Shown: positions 15,737 to 26,050 of the stretch, piece by piece
Layout: every line of letters starts with the position of its first letter
Position numbering within the stretch: the first letter of the stretch is position 1
Assembly: GCA_002448445.1 (NCBI GenBank)
Contig: DJYC01000065.1
Location: 1 to 62,271, forward strand
DNA length: 62,271 nt
Origin: Treponema sp. UBA6988
Lineage (GTDB): Bacteria > Spirochaetota > Spirochaetia > Treponematales > Treponemataceae
Direction: 5' to 3'
Program-made: the position numbers and the translations under genes
Notes under the pieces: model-generated
Database searches by the model: none
Seen by the model: the letters and a program-made list of their open reading frames with translations, nothing else
What the model was told of the DNA's origin: nothing

Positions 15737-18376
15737 TTAACGGCCAGACAGGGTCTTTTTCCACCTTGCAAGGTTTTGAAGCGCGGCAATTGGAGTAAGG
15801 TTGTCCACGTCCAAGGAAAGAATCTCGTCAAGGATAAGCTCTTCGTCGCTAAAGAGGGCTCCGGTAAGTGACTCCCGCTTTGCAGGCTCCTCTTTTTGCT
15901 GAATTGCAGGCTGCCTTACGATTGTCTCTTCCACTTGCTCAGGTGCGGCAGACACGATTGGCTGGTCGGAGGCTTCGTTTTGTATGCGCTCAAGGATTGA
16001 CTTTGCCCTTTGGATTACAGGCTCTGGTATTCCCGCTAAAGATGCAACGTGGATTCCGTAGCTGTTGCGGCTGTTTCCTTCTATTACTTTTCGGAGGAAG
16101 ACTATTTCCGGCCCTTCTTCGTCTACTGCCATGCAAAGCTTTACAAGCCCTGGATGTTCCATGCGGGTAAGCTCGTGATAGTGGGTTGCAAACAGGGTCT
16201 TGCATCTTATTCTGTTTAGAAGGTATTCGCTTACAGACCATGCTATGGAAAGGCCGTCTTCTGTACTGGTTCCCCGCCCTACTTCGTCCATGATTACAAG
16301 GGAGCGTTCCGTGGCAGAGCGCAGTATGTGGGCGGTTTCCGTCATCTCTACAAGGAAGGTTGACTCTCCCCGGGCAAGGTTGTCGCTGGCTCCTACGCGG
16401 CAAAAGATTCTGTCAACAATTCCAATACGGGCACTCTGGCAGGGAACGTAGCTTCCTGTCTGGGCAAGAAGTGCTATGAGTGCGTTCTGCCTTAGGAAGG
16501 TGCTTTTTCCTGCCATATTGGGGCCTGTGATTAGGGCAAAGCTGCATTTGTTTTTTTCTCCCGCAAGGCTAAGGTCGTTGGGGACAAATTCTCCGGAAGG
16601 AAGGTGCTGTTCCACTACGGGATGGCGGCCGTTCTTTACTTCAAAGGCAAGGCTTTCGTCTACGGTTGGGCGCACCCAGTCGTGAGTGCAGGCTGCCTGC
16701 GAGAATGAAGCACACACGTCTGCATAGGCAATTTCTGCTGCCATCTGCTGAAGGTAGGGAATGTATTCCTTTAGCGAATTGCGTACTTGCAGGAAGAGGT
16801 CCCTTTCCAACTCCAGGACTTTTGTGCCGGATTCATTAAGGCTTGTCTCCAGTTCCTGAAGCTTTACTGTGGTATAGCGGTCTGCGTTTACCATTGAACG
16901 GCGGATAATAAAATGTGCGGGAACCATGGAAAGCTTTCCCTTGGTTACTTCTATGCAGAAGCCCGCGTTGTTGGTCTTTTTTATCCTAAGGTTGGGTATT
17001 CCTGTATTCTGCCTTTCCTCTTCTATATATTCTTCCAGAATGCGGGTAAAGTCAGTCTGAACATGGCGCCAGTGGTCAAGCTCTTCGCTCCAGCCTTCCC
17101 TAATGATTCTGCCTTCAGTAAGTATTGTGGAAGGGTCGTCCAAAATGGAAGAAGCTATTAGCTCCACGATTTTTTGTGCGGGGGCAGTGTCTAGCGATGC
17201 AAAGTTAAAGCTGCCCAAGGTTTGCTGGGCCAAAAGCCATAACTCCAAGCTGTGCCTTAGTGCCTGAAGGTCCTTTGCGTGGGCCTTGTCCATTGCTATT
17301 CTTCCTGCAAGGCGCTCTATGTCCAGGATGCCTTCTATTTGCATGCGGAATTTTTTTAGGAGTGAGCGGTCTGTTGCAAAAAGCTCTACGTGGTTCTGCC
17401 TTGAAAGGATGCGCTTTAAGTCTGTAAGGGGGAACATGAGCCATTCGCGCAGCATGCGGCTTCCCATTGCGGTGCGGGTAAAGTCTACACATTCAAGCAG
17501 GCTGAACTGTGATGAGCCGTCGCGGAGGTTTGCACTTACCTCCAAGTTCCTAAAGGATGAGTCGTCTATAATAACATAATCACTGTCGCTGTAGATGTTT
17601 ATGGAGCGCACGTGGGGGGAAAGAGTGTTTGTCGTCTTTTCCAGATAGTCAAGGAGGAAACCTGCTGGCGGAACTTCGGGGGAAGTTTCCGTGAGTGAAA
17701 AGGAGCGCAGGTTTGCTGTCTTGAACTGCTTTACAAGCCTCTTGTAGCTTAGCTCGGCATTAAAGTTCCAGTCGGGGTACCATGAAACAGAAAGGTTTTG
17801 GTTAAGGTCAAGCACCTCATGAACCGTAGGATTGCTTTTAAGGCTGTTGGGAAGGAGTATTTCCCTTGCACGGCATCTCAAAAGTTCCTTGGGGAAATTC
17901 TGCTCAAGAGTGTCTGCTGGAAAGCTTGTAGCCCTGAATTCACCGGTTGTAACGTCTATGCAGGCAAAAGCGGCAGTCTTTCCGCTTACAAAAAGGGATG
18001 CGAGGAAGTTGTTCACGCCACCTTCAAGGTATTCACTTTCCAGAGCTGTTCCCGGGGTGATTACTTCCGTGACCTTGCGTTCGGTAAGCCCCTGCCCCGG
18101 CTTTGCAACTTCGCCGACCTGCTCGGCAATAGCTATTTTTTTTCCAAGACGCAAAAGGCGGGCTATGTATATTTTGCTTGCGTGATAGGGAACTCCGCAC
18201 ATGTGGCGTTCCCCGCGGTGGGTGAGCGTAAGGTTTAAAAGGCGCGACACCTCGTCGGCATCGCTGTCAAACATTTCGTAAAAATCACCGACCCTAAAGA
18301 AGAGAACTTCATTTCTGTAGCTGTCCTTTAGGGTCTGATATTGTATAAAAAGAGGAGTATCCTTTTCTTCCGCCAT
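15737..18376 (-). CDS. mutS: DNA mismatch repair protein MutS
   Basis: 879 aa, full length for MutS, which recognises mismatches and recruits MutL. The N-terminal mismatch-binding motif is RVGDFYEMFDSDA, carrying the Phe-x-Glu of family I. The C-terminal ATPase has Walker A ITGPNMAGKST and Walker B SLVIMDEVGRGTS, followed by LFATHYHELT. The segment of about 80 residues before the C-terminus is Gln/Glu-rich, as is usual. It starts 6 nt after the skp-like stop, so it is transcribed with tamB-bamA-skp. mutL is not in the window. Confidence 0.97.
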   Translation of the reverse strand: MAEEKDTPLFIQYQTLKDSYRNEVLFFRVGDFYEMFDSDADEVSRLLNLTLTHRGERHMCGVPYHASKIYIARLLRLGKKIAIAEQVGEVAKPGQGLTERKVTEVITPGTALESEYLEGGVNNFLASLFVSGKTAAFACIDVTTGEFRATSFPADTLEQNFPKELLRCRAREILLPNSLKSNPTVHEVLDLNQNLSVSWYPDWNFNAELSYKRLVKQFKTANLRSFSLTETSPEVPPAGFLLDYLEKTTNTLSPHVRSINIYSDSDYVIIDDSSFRNLEVSANLRDGSSQFSLLECVDFTRTAMGSRMLREWLMFPLTDLKRILSRQNHVELFATDRSLLKKFRMQIEGILDIERLAGRIAMDKAHAKDLQALRHSLELWLLAQQTLGSFNFASLDTAPAQKIVELIASSILDDPSTILTEGRIIREGWSEELDHWRHVQTDFTRILEEYIEEERQNTGIPNLRIKKTNNAGFCIEVTKGKLSMVPAHFIIRRSMVNADRYTTVKLQELETSLNESGTKVLELERDLFLQVRNSLKEYIPYLQQMAAEIAYADVCASFSQAACTHDWVRPTVDESLAFEVKNGRHPVVEQHLPSGEFVPNDLSLAGEKNKCSFALITGPNMAGKSTFLRQNALIALLAQTGSYVPCQSARIGIVDRIFCRVGASDNLARGESTFLVEMTETAHILRSATERSLVIMDEVGRGTSTEDGLSIAWSVSEYLLNRIRCKTLFATHYHELTRMEHPGLVKLCMAVDEEGPEIVFLRKVIEGNSRNSYGIHVASLAGIPEPVIQRAKSILERIQNEASDQPIVSAAPEQVEETIVRQPAIQQKEEPAKRESLTGALFSDEELILDEILSLDVDNLTPIAALQNLARWKKTLSGR

Positions 18377-18382
18377 AAGGGG

Positions 18383-18901
18383 TTACTTTCTCAGCTGGGT
18401 AATAACTTTGTCAGTAATGTCAACGGAATCGCTGTACCAGAGAATAGAGTTGTTCTGCTGGGGGCTAAGCACCATGCAGTAGCCTTCCTGCTCGGCAACG
18501 CTTCCAATTATGCGGTAAAGCCTCTTGTAAAAGGCATCGCTGGATTCCATGCTGCTCTTGAGACGCTTTAGCTCAGCATTTTTGCTTGCAGTATAATCGC
18601 GGAGGTTCTGAGCCTTGGTGTTTATCTCTTCCTGCAGCTTTTCCGCCTCAGCATTCTTTCCAGCCACAGCATATTCGCTCTTGCGGGTCTTTAAATCCTG
18701 AAGTTCGTTGGTAAGGCGCGTTATCTCTGCCTGGAAGGAGGATTTCTTTGCCTCGTAGTTACGCATTGCCTGAGAATTGTTGAAAAACACCTTGTAAACG
18801 CGGTCGGTGTCCACAACTGCAAATTTAGTAATCTGTTCGGCAAAAACGTTGCCTACCAGACCGCATACCATAAGGGCAAGAAGCAAAACCAATTTCTTCA
18901 T
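18383..18901 (-). CDS. periplasmic chaperone Skp/OmpH family
   Basis: 172 aa from the ATG at 18901. A GTG at 18910 is possible but is only one base from the AGGAG Shine-Dalgarno, which correctly serves 18901. It has a signal peptide (KKLVLLLALMVCGLVGNVFA), then KFAVVDTDRVYKVF, typical of OmpH proteins. A long charged coiled coil follows (about residues 45-120), and a C-terminal strand region ends the protein. Skp holds unfolded outer-membrane proteins in the periplasm on the way to BamA, whose gene lies directly upstream in the same operon. Confidence 0.9.
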   Translation of the reverse strand: MKKLVLLLALMVCGLVGNVFAEQITKFAVVDTDRVYKVFFNNSQAMRNYEAKKSSFQAEITRLTNELQDLKTRKSEYAVAGKNAEAEKLQEEINTKAQNLRDYTASKNAELKRLKSSMESSDAFYKRLYRIIGSVAEQEGYCMVLSPQQNNSILWYSDSVDITDKVITQLRK

Positions 18902-18978
18902 GTCTATCACACTCCTGTTAATATAAATTGAAGGATTCCCAAAAGCGCCCTCATGGGGACGCCTTTAGGACTTCCGTA

Positions 18979-21462
18979 TTACCTGTTCACCAAGTTGAAT
19001 GAAAGGACAAAGTGCAAGCTGTCCCTGAATGTATCCACGATGTTGGAATCGTCATCACGCCAAGTGAACTTTCCGTCCTCCATCTTGAACTGGCTTACGA
19101 AAAGAAGGCGAAGTGGAAGCTGCTGCATACAGCACCTAATGCTTGGACCCATGCTGAAGTACCAGTCGTCAAGGTTGGTCAAATCCGTAAACATGTCGCT
19201 CGGCTCCGTCTTGAGGCATGAAGCATCCACGAAGAAGTCAAGGGCTATGAGGTTTGGAATTACTGGCATGCGGAGCTCAACCGAATTGTTCCACAAGGCC
19301 TTTCCGCGGCCAAAGCCTGAATTGTAAATAGTCCATCCGCGGCCGTTGAACATACCGTCTATGTAAAGCTGGTTTGACCTCTTGATTGAACTGTCGAATG
19401 CGGGCAGCTGGAAGGAAAGCCCAGAATATCCCATGAGGATGAGCTTAAAGTCCCATGTGTCCGTAACAGGCCAGTCGATGAGGGTAAAGTACTTTTCGGC
19501 CTTTGTATCCGTGCGCAGGAAAAATTCTGTTTCGCCCCAGTCGTCGTTGAAAGGCATTATGCCCTTCGGAAGGAGGCCGTACCAGGTAAAGCGCTGGCTG
19601 AAGAACCAGCCCTTTGTGGCATCCCATGCAATGTCGCGGCCGTCAAGGGAAAGCTGGGTAAAGACGCTTGTCCTTGGACGAAGGTTTCCGTTGTAGTCAG
19701 AAACAGTTGTATCAGCTGAGATGTAGGCATCGTCATCATATTTGTTGTTGAGCAAACTGCCGCTTATACCGGCTGTCAATGTAACGAGGGCAAAGTCGTG
19801 GCTCCATCTTCTGCCGATTGTGTCGGAAACGGTAATTGCATTCTGTTCATACTGGAGGTAGTAATATGAAGAATTCAAGCTTCCGTCCGGCATGTAGACG
19901 TTGCGGGCATCGTATTCCTTTGAGTGGGAGAAGCTAAGGGAGACAGTATTGCTTATCGGGCGGTCAAAGAGCCAGTTCTGGCCGTAAGAGAATGAAAGCG
20001 ACTGCTCATCCGTAGAAAGCGTAAGGCCTGCGGAAATAGTCTTTCCCTCACCAAAGAGGTTTCTATCCTGAATCTTTGTAAAGAGGGCGACAGGGAATTC
20101 ATCCGGGTCTGAAACACCGCTGAAGGTAAGGCCAAAGTCAAGCGATGTAGTCGACTGCTCTTCCACAGTAAACACGAGGTCTACCAAGTTGTTCTCCGAA
20201 CCGGGGTTGACCTGGGGTGAAACGTGGGAGAAGTACTGAAGGTTGTAGAGGTTTCTCATTGCGGCGTTTACCTTTGCATAAGAGAAAATGTCTCCGCTCT
20301 CAATTGGAATTTCACGGCGGATTACCTCTTCCTTTGTCTTGGCATTGCCCTTTATGATGATTTCCTCAACGTGGCTTCTTGCGTTTTCCTGAATGTGCAT
20401 TACATAGGAAACTGTATGCTGCTCATCGTCTTTCTTCTGGTCTACGGCAAACTGGTTTGATGTATAGCCGTTTTCGTAGTACTTTGTCTGGACTGCAAGG
20501 ACTGATTCCTGGAAGGCTGTCTCATTGTAAGTCGTTCCGGTCTTTACAGTAACCAGGGAGTTGAGTTCCTCTGTTGTAAAGACCTTGTTGCCTTCGAACT
20601 TGAGGCCCGTAAACTTGTAAACAGGGCCTTCCTTGATGTTAAAGCGTATGGCAAGTTCCCGCCTGCCCTTCTTCTCATTGAAGGAAGGTGTTGCTGTAAC
20701 GTTTATGACCTGGGCATCCACATAGCCCTTTTCCTTGTAGTATGCGACGATGGTTTTCTTGTCCTGCTCAACCATTGATTCCTGATAGGAGCCCTTGGTG
20801 ATGAGACCAACTTCCTTGAGAGAAATCTTGCTCTTTAGGTTGCGGGAAGAGACTACGTTGTTTCCTGCAAACTGTATGCTGCTAACTACAGTCTGCTGAC
20901 CTTCGGAAATCTTGAAGGTAATCTGAAAGCCCTTTTCCGTCTTTTGTGCAGATGAAGAAACCTTTATCTCGGAAAAGCCCTTGCCGGTGTAAAGGTCAAG
21001 GAGTGCCTTTTCGTCATTAAGACGCTTCTCCTCGCTGTATATGTCCTTTTCCTTGCAGGATATGTTATTCTTAAGCTCCGAGACGCGGACCTTGCTGTTG
21101 CCGGTAAACTTTATCTTGGAAACTATGGGGAATTCAACCACGGAAAGCTTGATTATGACGTAGGAATGGCTTGAATCGCCCACAGCCTGCGGGTTGACCT
21201 CGTCAAAGTAGTTGAGAGCGAATACGCGGTTCAGGAGGTCGGAAAACACCTCGTCGGAAAATTCCTCACCAATAAAATTGCTGGTTACACCAGTAAGATC
21301 GCTCTGCTTTATGTTGTCCAGGCCTTCAAAGACAATCTTCTTGATAGGCTTGCCGTAATACCAGTCGCTCTGGGCAAAAAGCGGCGAAACACGGAAGATG
21401 GCCGATGCGGCAAAAAGCGAAAGCAAAAGAAAACAGCGTTTGGCAGAATGCAGGATGTGCAT
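18979..21462 (-). CDS. bamA: outer membrane protein assembly factor BamA (Omp85)
   Basis: 827 aa. A signal peptide is followed by POTRA domains over about residues 35-430, starting GKPIKKIVFEGLDNI. The C-terminal 16-strand barrel contains the Omp85 lid-loop region and a DGRDIAWDATKGWFF segment. It is the central insertase for outer-membrane proteins. The ATG at 21462 has an AGAGGAA Shine-Dalgarno. It lies between tamB and skp, as in T. pallidum (TP0326). The last residues are SFNLVNR, so the protein does not end in the aromatic residue usual for proteobacterial BamA. Confidence 0.95.
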   Translation of the reverse strand: MHILHSAKRCFLLLSLFAASAIFRVSPLFAQSDWYYGKPIKKIVFEGLDNIKQSDLTGVTSNFIGEEFSDEVFSDLLNRVFALNYFDEVNPQAVGDSSHSYVIIKLSVVEFPIVSKIKFTGNSKVRVSELKNNISCKEKDIYSEEKRLNDEKALLDLYTGKGFSEIKVSSSAQKTEKGFQITFKISEGQQTVVSSIQFAGNNVVSSRNLKSKISLKEVGLITKGSYQESMVEQDKKTIVAYYKEKGYVDAQVINVTATPSFNEKKGRRELAIRFNIKEGPVYKFTGLKFEGNKVFTTEELNSLVTVKTGTTYNETAFQESVLAVQTKYYENGYTSNQFAVDQKKDDEQHTVSYVMHIQENARSHVEEIIIKGNAKTKEEVIRREIPIESGDIFSYAKVNAAMRNLYNLQYFSHVSPQVNPGSENNLVDLVFTVEEQSTTSLDFGLTFSGVSDPDEFPVALFTKIQDRNLFGEGKTISAGLTLSTDEQSLSFSYGQNWLFDRPISNTVSLSFSHSKEYDARNVYMPDGSLNSSYYYLQYEQNAITVSDTIGRRWSHDFALVTLTAGISGSLLNNKYDDDAYISADTTVSDYNGNLRPRTSVFTQLSLDGRDIAWDATKGWFFSQRFTWYGLLPKGIMPFNDDWGETEFFLRTDTKAEKYFTLIDWPVTDTWDFKLILMGYSGLSFQLPAFDSSIKRSNQLYIDGMFNGRGWTIYNSGFGRGKALWNNSVELRMPVIPNLIALDFFVDASCLKTEPSDMFTDLTNLDDWYFSMGPSIRCCMQQLPLRLLFVSQFKMEDGKFTWRDDDSNIVDTFRDSLHFVLSFNLVNR

Positions 21463-21477
21463 ACAATTCCTCTTTTT

Positions 21478-24400
21478 TTAAAAACTGAGTCTCCATGAGA
21501 GGGTAACCGATGTAGCGGGAACCCAAGACTGTTGGAGCTGACCCATCTCCGGGGCAAACTGCCAGCGGATATTTGCAAAGGGAGCCATAAGTTCAAGACC
21601 AAATTCTGGCTGGAACACAAGACCACCGCTCTGCGAGTCATTAAAAAGCACCTCGTTTTCGTCGTATGTCCACCGCAGAAGGCTGTCTACATAAACTGAA
21701 TTCCCGAAGTACTTTCCAATATAAACAGTCGTATTGTCAAAATAGTTACCAAAAGTGGTATTTTTTGACTGTGATGAAGACATACTTTGCGTTATGGCGT
21801 TCTGCAAAAGCGATGTGCGTATTGAGAATATATCAAAATTAAGCAAGTCGCGCAATCCTTTTTCGACTTTTCTTAGAATAAGTGTTTGGGTAACGAAATC
21901 ACCGGCAGTAAGCGCAAAAGACCCCATGGAATTGCTGTCGCCGGTAAGAATCTGGCCCAACATTTCCATGATTTCCTTCTCCGACTTTGCGGGGCTTGCG
22001 GTAAAGGTCGGGTTGAACTGCGAAATTGGCTGGTTCTGGGCGGCAAGGGTAATTGTTATGGAGTTGCCGTTTTCGTCGCGTTCACGGGTTTCTGCACGAA
22101 CGGAAAGAATCGGGTCAAATTTTGCCTGAGTTTCGTTCAGCGAAATGCGGCCTTCCTTGAGGTAGAAGTTCCTGCTGAAATAGAAGACTTCTCCGCCCCG
22201 CAAGGCAACGTCTCCTTCCAATGCCCACTGGTTTGATGACGTGTCCATTGTAAAGTGAATGGGTGTATCCGGGGCGACAAGTCCTCTGATGAGCGGATTT
22301 ATGAGGAAGTTTACCTTCTGGCCTATGAGCAGGTTCAAGTCTATGTTCATCTTGAGCTTTTCTGCAATTCCATATGCCTCTGCTTCGTTTTCTTCTATAT
22401 TATCCTTATCTTTATCCTTTTCATCGTCTTTTTTGCCGGTAAGAATTGCAAGCCCCTGTGAGCCAATGTCTTCCATGACCGTAATTTCGGAATTCTCAAG
22501 TCCAACAGAGCCCTGAAGGTTAAAGGAATTGTCTCCGTAGAGTATGTGGGTGTCCACGGCAGTGCGCCCCTTGAGTGTAACGAGGGGAAGCTTTATGTTG
22601 ACTGGTATGCCGTCCTTCTCTGTTGCAACCGCAATGTCCAGGGAATCAAGGTGCAGGCTGTCAAGCACTACGGAAACTCCAAGCTGCATTACGCCGTCCT
22701 TGATTCTGAAAAGGGTGTCGCTCACGTCTATCTTGTTCTGGACCATCGTAACAAGCATCTCGTCAGCCGTAATGTGGTTGTCCACGAACATGGGCAGTAT
22801 AAAGTCCAGCTTTGAGAACACTATGGAACCGTCTATGTTGGGATCGGATGAAAGCCCGGAGATTACAGCCTGGCCATTCAGGACGCCGCTGTAGACGGAA
22901 AGCATTGATGTGTCCACGAAGACTGCAAGCTTTGGAATGTCGCAGTAGAGGTTAGTAAGCACCAGGTTCAGGTACTTGCCCTTTACATTTCCTGTCAGGT
23001 TAAAGTGCAGGGGCTTTTTTTCATCCACGGAAACATTCAGTGTGCCCGCGTTGTACAGCACTGCCGAAAGACCCAGCGATTCATCAGACTTAAGGCTAAG
23101 ATGCTCTGGGGTCTTTTCCATAATGAGGTGAATCGGAATGTATTTCTTCAAGAGGTCGCCGGATATTTTTTCCACGTCCAGCTTGATGGAAAGAGAATCC
23201 GGGATAAAGGACTTTTCGCCCTCTTCTTCCATTTCAGGATTTCCTGTCTTTTCTACTGCAAGTGAGGCCTGTGCAAATAGGTCCTTCCCGGCAATCTTGG
23301 CGGAAAGATCGGCATCCATCTGCCCGGAAAAGGATGACAGGTCAAACGAAGCCGTTACGTTCCTGGCCTTTATGCTTCCCCAGTCCACGCTCATTCCAGG
23401 AACAGTCAATGCCCCCTCCACAAAGGCAAGGGTTCCCGATGCATTCAGCTGACCGCCCCCAGCCTTCATGGAAAGCCTTGAAAGTTCCAGCGAAACATAG
23501 GGATTTTCTATTGTTCCGCTTGCAGTAACCGTTCCAGAAACAACGTCGCCAGTCCCCTGCCCCTTCATCACGCGGTAGAGGGGGAATTTTTCAATCAGGA
23601 CACGCGAATTGAAGTAGCAGTTGCTCTTTAGCGCACTGCCGGAAAGTTCCCCTCCCAGTGGATTGGTCATGTCGGCCTCAATAGAAATTTTTTCCGCAGT
23701 TCCCAAGTTTGACATGTTCATGGAAAGGTTTGCCGAATCAAAAACGCCGTCAATCATATTCCAAAGGAAGTAGCCCTTTCCGTCCAGGGAGGAATACTCG
23801 TCCGTATAGCTAACCGTGTTTAGCACAGCCCCCTTGCCGTCTATCTGGCCGCTAACGGAAAGCCGGGGCATAACAGGCAGGTTGCCGCTCGTCTCTGCAA
23901 GGGCAAGCTCCTCTATGCTAACAAGAAGCCCGTTCTTGCTGCCGTAGGAAAACTGCATGTAGGTGGAAAGAGTGAGCATGAATTTTGAAAAGGAGACCGG
24001 GAAAGACTGCACCTGGAAAGAGCCGAAGATGTCATCGCTAAAGTCAACCATAGCTTCAAGGCCGTAGTCGCCTGTTACGTTCACCCAGTTGTCAAATGAA
24101 TATACCCCGGAGAGGTTGTAGGGAATTTTGTTCACTTCCATTGACGAGGAGAATTCAATCTGCCTTTTGGGCCTTGAAATGCCTGCGTCAACAGTTGCAT
24201 TCATGCTTATTCCGCCGTAGACAGCATCAAGCCGCGAAATCTTAAGGCTTTTGTCGCTTCCCTCAAATTCTATTGTTACGCTCTGGTCTTCCCTGTCAGG
24301 ATTCCTTACGTAGACAGTCGGGGATGAAAAGGAAAAGGAGCTGAAGTCGGTAGAAAAGGAAATCTCCGCGTCTGCTGCGTATGGGGCAAACTTGGTGGCA

Positions 24401-25968
24401 AGGCTTAGCATGGTCTCGGCCCGCTTCTCCGGCATGAAGAAGGCCGCGTATTCAACCACTGAGTCTGCAAAGAGGCTGTCCACATTCAGCTTGGTGGAAA
24501 GGTATTTTCTGCCCGAAAAAGATGCGCTTCCGGTAAGGGAAAGGCTTGCGGGGCGGGAATAGTCCTGGGCATGGGAATTGTCCGAGGCGGATAAGGAGAA
24601 GCTGTAGCCGCCTGCATAGGGTCTGAGCCCTATCTGCACGGCTGAAAGGATCTTTCCTCCAAAGCTTACGGCCGGGGAGCTTACCGTTATTCCATTCCCG
24701 GAGGGGCGGACGTAGACATTGCAGGAAAGCGAGTTGCCGTTTGGAAAGGTGTAGTGGGAAAGGCTTATGTCGGCAGAGGGAATCAGCGTAGCTATGTCCA
24801 TGGAGCCGCTAACCCTTACCCCCAGCGAATTCCCGCTTGCACTTACCGAATCCACATAGACCGTTGAATTGTCACCGTGGGCGGCAAAAGTGATGTCTTC
24901 CTTTGATGAGAGGTAGCCCTCCGGCAGCACGAAGGAACCTTCCCCGCTCCAGCCGTATTTCTTGGTAATAAGGTTGCAGTCAAAGGAAAGGTCGGCGGTA
25001 TACTCACTCTTAAGGAAGGAGCTTACATGCTTGTTGTCCATGGGGATTGATATTATGGACGCAGGGCTAAGGTTCTTCATGCTGAATCTTGACTCAAGGC
25101 TTCCGCTGTAAAGGTTCAGGCTTGCAAAGAGGTCGTAGTGCTGAAGGACATTTGAAGAGCGCAAAACCGCGAGGCCGTTGGAGTAGCGCGCAAGGAATTC
25201 CATCTTCCTTACCGTATAGTCAGCCCCCTTGTAGCCGTCAACCGAGACAATCATAGAGCTTCCGTCCACGGAGGAAAGCACGTTGCCGTTTATGCTAAAG
25301 TTTGCCCCCGCCATAAGGTTCGAAAACTTTGCGTAGGCATAGCCGTCCAGGTTTGTTTCCACGGACATTCCGTTCTTCTGCCTCTTTAGAGAGAGGGAGC
25401 GGATAGCAGCAGTGTACTCCTTGCCGGAAGACTTGTAGGAAGCCCTAACGTTTCTGGCATGCACGTCAACCGGAAGAAAAGAAACCGCCATCTTGATAAC
25501 CCCGATGAGGCTTTCGTCCATAAAGCCCTTCTTGTCAGACTTGTCTTCCTTGCCACCCTTGCCCAGGGCTTTCAATTTTTCCAAGACTTGTGTATATTTT
25601 TCCTTGTCAAACTCAAAGTCAACGTCGTTTATGAGGACTTTGGTAAAGACACCCTTGAAATTCTTGTGCAAAAGCTGGCTAAGGCTGTATTTTACGGACG
25701 CTTTTCTTACGGTAAGGATCAGTTCCCCGCTTTCAATGTCGTAGACTTCTATGCCCTGAATGTGGATTCCGCTGAAAATCGAAGGTGAAAGACTCTTGTA
25801 CCTTACACCAAGGCCTGTCTTGTCCCGCAAAAGCTCCAAAGCCTGGGACTCGTAGGAGCGCACAAGCCTTGTGACGGAGACATAGATTGGACGCATCGCG
25901 GTCAGAATGACCACAAAAATGAGGAGAAATATGCCAGTTCCAATACAGTTTCTAACCCAAGTCTTCAT
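21478..25968 (-). CDS. tamB: TamB-like translocation/lipid-transport protein (DUF490)
   Basis: 1496 aa. A single N-terminal membrane anchor (GIFLLIFVVILTAM) is followed by a very long periplasmic beta-rich body of repeated AsmA/TamB-like segments. The C-terminal DUF490 domain includes VALRGGEVFYFSRNFYL, MEMLGQILTG and a final strand, SVTLSWRLSF. TamB family proteins bridge the inner and outer membranes and are now linked to lipid transport and outer-membrane protein insertion. A Lys/Asp-rich patch (KKDDEKDKDKDN) sits before the domain. It is the first gene of the tamB-bamA-skp-mutS run and is divergent from tmk. Confidence 0.92.
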   Translation of the reverse strand: MKTWVRNCIGTGIFLLIFVVILTAMRPIYVSVTRLVRSYESQALELLRDKTGLGVRYKSLSPSIFSGIHIQGIEVYDIESGELILTVRKASVKYSLSQLLHKNFKGVFTKVLINDVDFEFDKEKYTQVLEKLKALGKGGKEDKSDKKGFMDESLIGVIKMAVSFLPVDVHARNVRASYKSSGKEYTAAIRSLSLKRQKNGMSVETNLDGYAYAKFSNLMAGANFSINGNVLSSVDGSSMIVSVDGYKGADYTVRKMEFLARYSNGLAVLRSSNVLQHYDLFASLNLYSGSLESRFSMKNLSPASIISIPMDNKHVSSFLKSEYTADLSFDCNLITKKYGWSGEGSFVLPEGYLSSKEDITFAAHGDNSTVYVDSVSASGNSLGVRVSGSMDIATLIPSADISLSHYTFPNGNSLSCNVYVRPSGNGITVSSPAVSFGGKILSAVQIGLRPYAGGYSFSLSASDNSHAQDYSRPASLSLTGSASFSGRKYLSTKLNVDSLFADSVVEYAAFFMPEKRAETMLSLATKFAPYAADAEISFSTDFSSFSFSSPTVYVRNPDREDQSVTIEFEGSDKSLKISRLDAVYGGISMNATVDAGISRPKRQIEFSSSMEVNKIPYNLSGVYSFDNWVNVTGDYGLEAMVDFSDDIFGSFQVQSFPVSFSKFMLTLSTYMQFSYGSKNGLLVSIEELALAETSGNLPVMPRLSVSGQIDGKGAVLNTVSYTDEYSSLDGKGYFLWNMIDGVFDSANLSMNMSNLGTAEKISIEADMTNPLGGELSGSALKSNCYFNSRVLIEKFPLYRVMKGQGTGDVVSGTVTASGTIENPYVSLELSRLSMKAGGGQLNASGTLAFVEGALTVPGMSVDWGSIKARNVTASFDLSSFSGQMDADLSAKIAGKDLFAQASLAVEKTGNPEMEEEGEKSFIPDSLSIKLDVEKISGDLLKKYIPIHLIMEKTPEHLSLKSDESLGLSAVLYNAGTLNVSVDEKKPLHFNLTGNVKGKYLNLVLTNLYCDIPKLAVFVDTSMLSVYSGVLNGQAVISGLSSDPNIDGSIVFSKLDFILPMFVDNHITADEMLVTMVQNKIDVSDTLFRIKDGVMQLGVSVVLDSLHLDSLDIAVATEKDGIPVNIKLPLVTLKGRTAVDTHILYGDNSFNLQGSVGLENSEITVMEDIGSQGLAILTGKKDDEKDKDKDNIEENEAEAYGIAEKLKMNIDLNLLIGQKVNFLINPLIRGLVAPDTPIHFTMDTSSNQWALEGDVALRGGEVFYFSRNFYLKEGRISLNETQAKFDPILSVRAETRERDENGNSITITLAAQNQPISQFNPTFTASPAKSEKEIMEMLGQILTGDSNSMGSFALTAGDFVTQTLILRKVEKGLRDLLNFDIFSIRTSLLQNAITQSMSSSQSKNTTFGNYFDNTTVYIGKYFGNSVYVDSLLRWTYDENEVLFNDSQSGGLVFQPEFGLELMAPFANIRWQFAPEMGQLQQSWVPATSVTLSWRLSF

Positions 25969-26050
25969 CGGTGCCAGAGGGAAATAAAGTTCCCTTAATT
26001 AACGGTAAAACTAATTGTAACAAAAAGCGATAAATTAAGGAAGGTTTTTT

